From: Cruorifilaria tuberocauda
Taxonomy: Eukaryota; Nematoda; Chromadorea; Rhabditida; Onchocercidae
Length of the DNA: 64,000 nt
Direction: 5' to 3'
Assembly (NCBI GenBank): GCA_013365365.1
Contig: JABVXU010000003.1
Span: 553,350 to 617,349 of the forward strand
Shown here: positions 55,606 to 64,000 of the stretch, piece by piece
How the letters are laid out: every line of letters begins with the position of its first letter
Numbering within the stretch: the first letter of the stretch is position 1
Notes under the pieces: model-generated
Seen by the model: only the letters and a program-made list of their open reading frames with translations
Told to the model about the DNA's origin: nothing
The model's database searches: none
Made by a program: the position numbers and the translations under genes

Positions 55606-57762
55606 ATGTCAACCATTGCTGTAGCAGTTGCAAGTCCGAGTATTGTGCAATTCGTACAGATAGATAGTTTGGTATGTTTTTTGTCTAATGTTTGTCAAAT
55701 ATTTCTGTTGAAACATGCTAGGAAAGTCTCCTTTTTCTTACTGAAATGTTTGTTGTTATTTTTGAAAATTTAAGGAATACCCTTAGATTTTTAAAGCATC
55801 ATATTGTTAAAATCTTATGCCTGCTTATGTCCTGGTGGATCATAATTAAGAAGGTCACTTAAATATTTCAGGTGGTCATGAAAATTGTAAAACACGTCGA
55901 CTCAGAAATGTATGCAGGTCTGAACGAAGTAGCCGGTGAAGCATGTCAAGGATTATTAACTGGTTGGCCTTTTCCTTTTAGATAGCTGGTCATTTATAAT
56001 GGACATTTTAGCCTTTTATCCTTAACATATTGTGTATTAATTTGTTTCAGTTAAGTTTTTTTGATGTGCGACTTTCTTTTAATAAAAAGCAAATTAAGGT
56101 TTGGTGTCAAGTGATGATCGTCGCTTGGAAATCACGAATTGTTTTCCCACAGCTAGAGCTGAGCCCATGCTTGATGGTGATGAAATTGCGCAAAACAATG
56201 CATTTTATGAAGAGCAAAAGCAGGCTGAAATGTTGGATATGCTTCGGAAATTCAGGTTACATTTCTCTATTTAAATTTCTTCAAATTTTGAAGATTCGAT
56301 CTTTCTAGGAATACTGACACTTCTGTTTTTTCAGCCGTTAACTTGCTGCAATGATTTATGTCTTATGTTTTACTTTTGCAGAGATATGAATATCGACTAC
56401 GAACTAGTTGGGTTTTACCAAGCTCATCCGTTCGGCGCTTGCTTCGCTCAGGAAACGATTGATTCATTAATTGATTATCAAGCAAGTGTGCCAGATGGAG
56501 TTGTACTTATTTATGGTAAAAAGTGTATTGTTATTATATATGGATAGATTTTTTCGAAAACTTGAAAGCTCTGTAAGCGAAGTAGTGGACTAATTTCTTT
56601 AGATCCTGTAAAAACTCGTCAAGGACAGCTGAGCATACGTGCTTATCGTTTATCAGCAAAAGCTTTAGAAATGAGTTTGGATGGTGACTGGTCACCAGAA
56701 AGGTAAGATACTTCTATTTTTATAGTAGCTATAATAACTTATAAAAATGTTATAAAAAAGATGTTATGAGCTTGCTGGTTTTTTATTTCTCAATTTATTT
56801 CATGATTTTTTAGTACAAGAGCAACTGGTTTGACATATGAGAATATGCTTGAAGAATTACCTGTGGTCATTAAGAATAGTCATCTAGTGAATGTGATGTT
56901 AGCTGAGTTAGCACTGGAAGGTGGTTGTGCAATTCAGCGGTCACCTTTTCATCTTGAACTTGGAACTCGAAGGTTTTTTCCTTGAAATGATTTCGAGTCA
57001 TGAAATATTAAAAGTGCAATTTTCCTTTATCTTAGTGAGATTCAAGTCCACTTTTAACGAATATTTTGCGCTGTTTTTCTCACGTGTTAGTTTTCGGCAG
57101 GTCTTTGGAAAAATGTCTTCGTTCGCTGATGAGCGATGTTGATGATCTCAATAGAACTGTTATGGCATATACAAAATACGTGGCTGATAAGCAGCGTCAT
57201 GATTTAACAGTTTACAATGCTATGCAGAAAAGGGTTACTTGGCTTCATATTTTTGTCCTCTTTGATTAACCACTTGTTCAGGCAGCTTTTGTACCATAAT
57301 CTTCTAACCTGCAGTTAATTTGTTTACAGCAGGCGGAAAATGAGCAACGAGAAGCTCGTGGTGAACCTCCACTATCGTTTGATGACATAAAAAAGATGAA
57401 GCCACCTCAATTAACAACCAAATGTGGAATGCTGGAAAGTTTTCTATGTTCATCAGATGCTAGAGCCCATTCCGACTATGCTGCAGAGGCTTGTTTAATC
57501 AATATTTTTTTACTTCTTTTTGAGCAAATAGAAAGGAGGAGTATTACGAACGAGATTAATTAGGAAAGGATACCACCACATAGACCATCATTTTATAGTG
57601 GCATTTAGAGTGGCTTATTATAGATTATTTATTACTCTTTAAATCATAACGACTTCTAAGACTTTGCAGGTTACTAGTGAGAATATTGCAAAGTTATTCT
57701 TGGCAGAAGCGGTAATCGATTCACATGGTTCAAGAGACCGTGGTGGGACAGCAGCACGTTAA
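55606..57762 (+). CDS. eif-3.H: Eukaryotic translation initiation factor 3 subunit h
   Basis: Nine-exon model: join(55606..55671,55872..55962,56099..56255,56382..56515,56603..56702,56814..56972,57101..57233,57330..57488,57670..57762), 363 aa against about 352 in human. eIF3h is one of the two MPN subunits of eIF3 and helps recruit mRNA to the 40S ribosome. The MPN domain (~15-150) has FVQIDSLVVMKIVKHVDSEM, EITNCFP and DGVVLIYDPVKTRQGQLSIR. Like other eIF3h proteins it lacks the JAMM metal-binding set and is non-catalytic. The C-terminal half has LPVVIKNSHLVNVMLAELAL and ARGEPPLSFDDIKKMKPPQ, ending with SENIAKLFLAEAV. Exon 8 ends at GAG followed by GC, not GT; phase and alignment leave no better donor. 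The ATG was chosen by alignment; the preceding AG (ATCTGAG) is a weak trans-splice site. Confidence 0.96.
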
Positions 57763-60700
57763 ATTAGAATAAGATTTTATTCCATAACTGAATTATAAAT
57801 TGATTTTCTATTAATCCTGCAGTATTAATGATAATATGGAATTTATTAAAGATTTCAAGAAGTTTTTCGGTCTTTTTGACCCATTTGGCAAAACATCCTT
57901 TGATTAATTAATTACGCAAGTATAGCCATGAAAACTATGTAAAGCATGCGATTAAAAGTTGGAAACTTAAGGGGTTTTTCAGTTTGTTCATAGTTGGTTT
58001 TTGTAATGAGATTTCAACCTATCCTTTTTTAAGAAATTTAGTTTATTCTACTTTAAACAGTTGAACCTACCAAAAGTTAAATTTATTAGTGAGTATGTTG
58101 ATTAGGAAGATCACATCAGCATATTTATAAAAATTCCAATTTCATATATCTATAAAGTAGTAGTTAGTGTTAGGAAAAAATATGTGTGGCCGCAGGTGGA
58201 TAAGTCGATACGTTTGTTAAGTAAAAATCGATTGTTTATTTTGGTTGATTGGTTCAAATAAGTCATTGTTTTGATCGCTCTCCCAAGCTTCCAGCTGTTA
58301 TTGTCTACATTTTGAAAGTACTGGACATGTGTCTTGTGTTTCATAGAAGTCAGAGCCAAAACTTCCTTATTGTAAAAGTTTTTGTCTTTAATACAAAGGC
58401 CCATTTTGTATAATTAAAAATGCTAATGTGGCTTTTCTTACTATCTAAAAATTACTACCTTTTCCATTACAACCGACGAGCAATAAAGTATTTTTGAATT
58501 ACTGTCATCAAGTTCTTCGGTAATGATGGCGTATCATTGATGTTCAATAAATAAAGAATGAAAATATAAAGTGTGGGAGCATGTGTTATCATGCCAATTG
58601 TTTCCGATTCATCTTTTATCAATATGCTGCAAAATTCCAACTATTGTAACGTGCTAATACATAGTTGTGATTTTTGAAATGTTTCTTTTTATTTAGAGGA
58701 ATTTCTTTTATTCGCCTTCATAGTATGACGTACTTCAGCTTTTATGAAATTATTCATTTGGCGGAATGATTTTTTTGTCGCAAGCTGTGGGAGCAAGAAG
58801 ATTTTCAAGAGTTTCAAATTTTAAGACTAATGTTCAAATGTGATTTAACAGTTGAAAACAGTATCTGTAGCGTTCTCTCCAGAAGTTTCGATATGAGTGC
58901 CGTTTACTGGCTAAATTGAAAACGCTTACAAAATCGATGTTTTTTATCTAATTGGTGAAATTTAAAATGCTTCATTTCCGCTGTGGTTAATTACATGGGT
59001 GGCTTTTTCTGATTGAACAATTTAAAATTCTTTTCTATCTATGTAAGCTTTTCTACCTATGTAAGACTTAAAAAGTCGATGCTGCACTCGAAATAACTAA
59101 CAATACTTTCTGAATGGTCACTGGCTGCAGATTATTCCCATGCAATGGGTAATAGTTCACTCACAGATAAGTTGGACTGGATCAATTCTTCTGCACTCAT
59201 CTATTTTGGTGGCTATAACGTCGCACTATATATTTGAAATGATCGCTGGCCAAAAGTTCAAAAAAAAATGAATTATTTGGATGGGAGCAAATTTTTGGTT
59301 TTCGAACCTTGTTTTCGTTTGAAGTCGAAAGTTCCTCATAAAAATGGTGCGAATGGACTTTTAATTTCATCACTTGATTTCAAAACTTTTGGAATTATGT
59401 AATATTTCTGATATTAAAAGAACGGAGAAACGCCTCTCAACATACCATTTTTATTCCCAATCATATGAATTTTTTAGAAAAACGTAGCAAAGCATCATTA
59501 CTTGAAATTTTGAAATCAAGAATTATTCAAATATGGTCTAAAAAATTCAACACTGATCACCGTCATCAGCAATAATTCATTTTTCAATTGAAATTTTGAC
59601 TTCAATTTCTTTTATTTCTCCCGAGCATGTTTTTTTACTTTATATTTTCATTATTGCTGGGTTTCGTATGTACAGTAAAAAGTTTAAAATTAATTATTCT
59701 TAATATCATATCATTATAAGAACTGTAACAATCATGGTAATATGACTGATAGAATGAATGAACGAGTAGCCAACCGTATTTTAAATCATCCAAGCCATTC
59801 GGATAAACTATCTTCAATTTTAATTCTCATTTCAAACAGCATTTTGGATGCATCTAAATGAATGAAATTGAAACAAATAGCTCAAATTATCCATTCTATT
59901 CAATAACGATAAGCACATTTGACCTTAATCTTTGCAGCAAATCAAACCTTAAAGATGGCGATTAATAAATTGAATCAGTGGTTTCTTGTGCAACATAATG
60001 TGCTATGAACTCTCCAATTTGAGTGGTCATCGGTGAATCATTATGAAATCTTCGAGATTTGATCTTTGAATAGATAAGTGCTAAGATTGATTGACACCAT
60101 ATCGTGAATATTTACCATTCAAATATGTTAATTGTAACCAATGTCTTCAAATTATTTCCACTCTTAAATTATGTGTAGTGGTAAAAATTATAAGATTTAT
60201 GATTGTTGAATCATTTGCAATGATGTTATCAATAACACTATCAGATTTTGATCGAACAAATTGAATTCAAACTTGAATTTAACTTGAAAAGCATAGCTAC
60301 TGAAGTTAGACTGTTAGATGTATGAAGATTCCCGACTTTTGTTCCAAAATATTTTTTCATCATCTTACTCTTTTTAAAATTTCCTTTTTAAAATATAATT
60401 TAAGTTTAAAAATAAAAAACAAATTAATAAATTGAAAGTTATGAGTAAAACATAAATTCTCATACTTTAGAATAAGTTGCTATTGTTTTTCTCTTTTAAA
60501 ATCATCTTTGAATGCACGCATACCTAATATATATCCCTTAAGGAAAACAAGATTCAAATTTTAGCACTCCTAAACGCCAACAAAATTTGTTTCACAGAGT
60601 GGCTGACATCAATTAAATCAATGCTTATTGAAAGATTTATAAAAGAATTCACAGTTATTTTACTTATTAGAAAAAAAATTTTCTAATTTCACATATTATG

Positions 60701-63700
60701 TTTTCACATTTGCATTAATTCGCAGGAATGTCAAGGAATAATTATGACAAAAATTAAACTTATTCCTCATTATTTCTCTACCGTACTTATTTCAACTTAT
60801 GCTAGCAATCAACGATTAGAGAGGAAATTTTCTCGAAAATTAAACAAATGTAAATTTTAGTGATGATATTTTGTTTACAGACAACTGATTTAATGCTGCA
60901 TTATAATTCTAGCTTATTTGTTAGAAATACGTGAAAACAGAATATACTATAGGTAAGGAAAGAAACGAAAATTTATAAATATGAAAAGTGTTTTGTGGAA
61001 ATCATATTCAGATTTTGAACTAGCCAAGACCTAAACACAGTGGTAGGTTTTTTGAGCAAACTTAGTTTTTTTGTTTAATGCGGGAAAGAAATTTTCCTTT
61101 CCAATCTTCCAATATTTCATAACTAATATTTTCATCAGATCATCGCCTGATTGCTTATTCATCTGAATGTGACCATATTCACCTCTACTTGACGTCTCAT
61201 TTCATATAAATGATATACTTATATCCATTAAATCTTACATCACCATAATAGGACCAAAGTTTTCCTCAAATCGTTGCTATTTAAGGATGTAAAAAGCTTT
61301 GGAAGATATTTCATATTGAATGAGCAAGAAATGGATAGTCCGAACAAATCATTTAAAAGTTTGAAATACTTAGGTAGGCTATTTCTCAATTGATTTTAAC
61401 AATTTCTCACATTTTTCATTAGTGATAAACTTTGTTTTACACATATAACGAATGTTTTTACACATAGAATTGATAGGAATGTGAGAGAAACATTTTATCT
61501 TTTCCATCTCAGATTTGCTATAAAAAGAAGAGCAAATATAGAAGAGAGGAAGTAATCGATTCATGCAACTTTGTGCCCGAAGAAATTTGGCCATTTGTAA
61601 TAGCTTGCAATAGCATTTATTAGTCCTTTCAAATCTTTTATTTAGCCAAATATTTTTCTATCAAATTATTTTACTCATCACGTTTCATGCTTCCTTTACT
61701 TATCTCTATAATTTTTTCTTTTTTGCATTCAAATTGTGCTACTTTCAAATAAATGTTGTTTTGAATTAAAATTAATTTTTAATTTCAAATTTTATTTGCG
61801 ACGTGAAAAATGAAAAATGAAATACAGATAGTTTCACAGAGTTATTTAACTTTTGTAATTGCAAATAGAATCGCAAGCTTATTGACCATATTTCCAGAGA
61901 TCCCTCTTTTCAAACAAATGTCTCCTCCAAGTTTTATTCATTCTAAGCAAATTTTGATAAAAAAATCTTTTTTTGATATTAAAGAAAAAACTTTCATTTT
62001 TTAACAATTTTATCAGAAGAATTTATAGTTCGAAATTTTGAATATGTTAGATTTATGAAATCAACACTTATTAAGTAGTGGAAAGATTGGTTTTTTGGAT
62101 TTGAAATTTCCTCTCAACTTTGTTGACTTATTTGAATTTTTAAGAGTAAGAAGAGAAGAAGTTAAGAAACTTACAGAATCCAGCATTTCAGCATATCTCA
62201 TTAGAATCAAACATTTTCGTTTCGATGTTTTTCTCAGTTTTGTTCTAAAAACACTGCATTCATTCTTTTTTGTTTTCATTATTGCAATCACTCTTTTGAA
62301 ATCAATCATTAGCAATAAATATGTCTTTTTCTAATTTAATGCAATCCATCGTTGCTCTGTGCCAAATTATACGCAAATGATGTACCGCTCATACTTCTTA
62401 AGTAAAGAGTTCCGTTAACTCATAAATTTTTGTTATATCATTAGGTAACTCTCCAATGAATTTTCTTAGATGAACTATTTACAAAGGTAACTTTCATTCT
62501 AATCTTTTGTCGTCATTTTTTGCCCAATTTGAAGCAGGCTACCGAATTATTTTAGCTCGAACGAAGAAACAATATGCTTTTATCAATGTGTGAATTTATA
62601 ATTCAGGTAAGAATTTGAAAATTACAAGTTTGAAATAAAAAAATAAATTGGAATATGCATTGCTATTGTCTCCGAAGAAAAAAGAAATTTGAACTTGAAA
62701 TGTAACAGAAATATAGCGAACGTGGATTTTCTCGATTATCTATGTCAAATTCTTGAATTACTTTATGGTGGCATTTAAATCATTTCATTTATTCAGCAAA
62801 TTCTGTTTATTTTCTTTCTCAGTTTTGTTAGTTCATCTTTACTGCTTTGTTGATTACCTATTTATCAGTCAGTAATTATAATTATGTGACTTTTTGTCAT
62901 TCCATTTTTAATTACTTCCTTCATTGCTTATCTTAGAATTCGAGTAATATTCTACTTATCGTTATTGATTCTAGCATACTTTCAAAAATTATTCACTATA
63001 ATTAGAAAAGGAAATGGAAAAATTCGTCTAAAGTTCAGGAAATTATTGAAGTGCTTGGGTACTGCATCAATGTTATTAATCGCATTCGTATAAAAAATTT
63101 GAAAGGATCATTTTCTGCAGAGAATTCAAAAGAAATTATTATTTAAAATGATTGCTGATTATTTCAGAAAATGAATCTCCTATTTAAAAAAAAATTGTTG
63201 ATATTTGCTCAGATCTAATGTAAATTAGAATTTCGATTCAAGGCAAATAACTTAAAATGATAACAGAATGACACGAGTGTGAAATGAAAGTAAACTATTG
63301 AAAGATAAACAAATGATTTACTTATTGTTGACAAATGAATGAAATGTGGCGTATTATAATCCAAATTGCTTTGCCACCATCATTTTTCTAATTACTACTT
63401 AATGAATACAAGCTAGAAATTTCTTTTTCCTGATTTAGGCCAGTATTATTCGTTCATCGATTAATCGAAAGTTCATTCTGATTTTCCTTAAATCAATCAG
63501 ATTTGATATTATCAGTGTCACTGTCACCTTTATGAAGATCATTGTTTAGCATTTTTCTTTCCAGTGCATCAGCGGCTTCAGCAAGTATTAATTTACAGAA
63601 TCTTACAAACTTTGTCATTTTATACTCTTTGCATAATATTTCTTGAATGTTATTTTAAAAGAGATCAGTGATATTCAGAAACTTTGAATTGAACTATATA

Positions 63701-64000
63701 ATAAAATTTACGAATGAGAATTAAGATTGAAAAAAAAAGGAGAACCGCTAGTTGATATTAAAAAATGCTGAAATGCCGTTTAATTGCGATACAAATTGGA
63801 TTTACGATGCAAGTATTTTGCATTTGTAAAAGGAATAATTGAATAAAACCTCTTCTGTAAAACAATAAGTAAATTGTTATCTTGTAAAACTTAGCAGAAT
63901 GTTTAATTTTCGATTGATAGATTGAATGAATGGAATAACCAATAATTATGATAAAATATTTACTGATTTGCTAATTTTTGTTTGAAATTTCACTGATCCA
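57763..64000. other. Right-hand gene-free region
   Basis: About 6.2 kb in which no gene could be supported on either strand. An AATAAA at 58546-58551 might end the eIF3h transcript, but it is nearly 800 bases from the stop. A plus-strand open stretch around 59100-59236 (SEWSLAADYSHAMGNS and onward) is mildly coding-like. Frames near 61379-61594 and 61810-62334 are Lys/Phe/Ile-rich, as expected of random AT-rich DNA. Confidence 0.45.

Noticed and set aside
59080..59240. Plus-strand stop-to-stop frame of about 46 codons
   Set aside because: Composition is fair and a CTGCAG could be an acceptor, but there is no partner exon and no family similarity.
62061..62334. Overlapping frames of about 80 codons on both strands
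   Set aside because: Lys/Phe/Ser-rich in both directions, as expected when AT-rich DNA lacks stops by chance.

Overview
The window is AT-rich eukaryotic DNA (by eye roughly 70% A+T). Its genes are split by short GT-AG introns, many with a TTTCAG- or TTTTAG-type acceptor. Several genes carry the same acceptor-like sequence a few bases before the start codon, as expected for nematode spliced-leader trans-splicing. Base composition, gene structure and a MOLO-1-like gene fit a parasitic nematode of filarial type. The nematode assignment is fairly firm; the genus is not determined. I found no prokaryotic feature, tRNA, rRNA or CRISPR.

Minus strand, left to right: an unrecognised 226-aa protein with a predicted N-myristoylation site (547-1548); GOPC, a Golgi PDZ/coiled-coil adaptor (4799-8380); about 9 kb with no secure gene but several coding-like fragments; FAM91A1, a 17-exon endosome-to-Golgi tethering factor (17439-23288); a zinc-finger protein with two BTB domains (23831-27469); PRELID3/Slowmo, a mitochondrial lipid-transfer protein (28822-30605); a secreted histidine acid phosphatase (35290-37812) with one non-canonical acceptor; and a TPM-domain (MOLO-1-like) single-pass membrane protein (42269 to at least 47711).

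Plus strand: a possible small Cys/Tyr-rich single-pass membrane protein (40601-40849), SDF2, an ER MIR-domain protein (53191-54353), and eIF3 subunit h (55606-57762). The last ~6 kb (57763-64000) holds nothing I can defend as a gene.

GOPC, FAM91A1 and SDF2 serve the secretory and endosomal system; eIF3h and PRELID3 are housekeeping genes. PRELID3, BTB-ZF and FAM91A1 run head to tail on one strand and could be one polycistronic unit, though their spacing (0.5-1.4 kb) is loose. Exon joins below were chosen by matching splice sites, reading phase and remembered protein-family sequence. The phases close exactly for most genes, but no alignment or transcript data were available.
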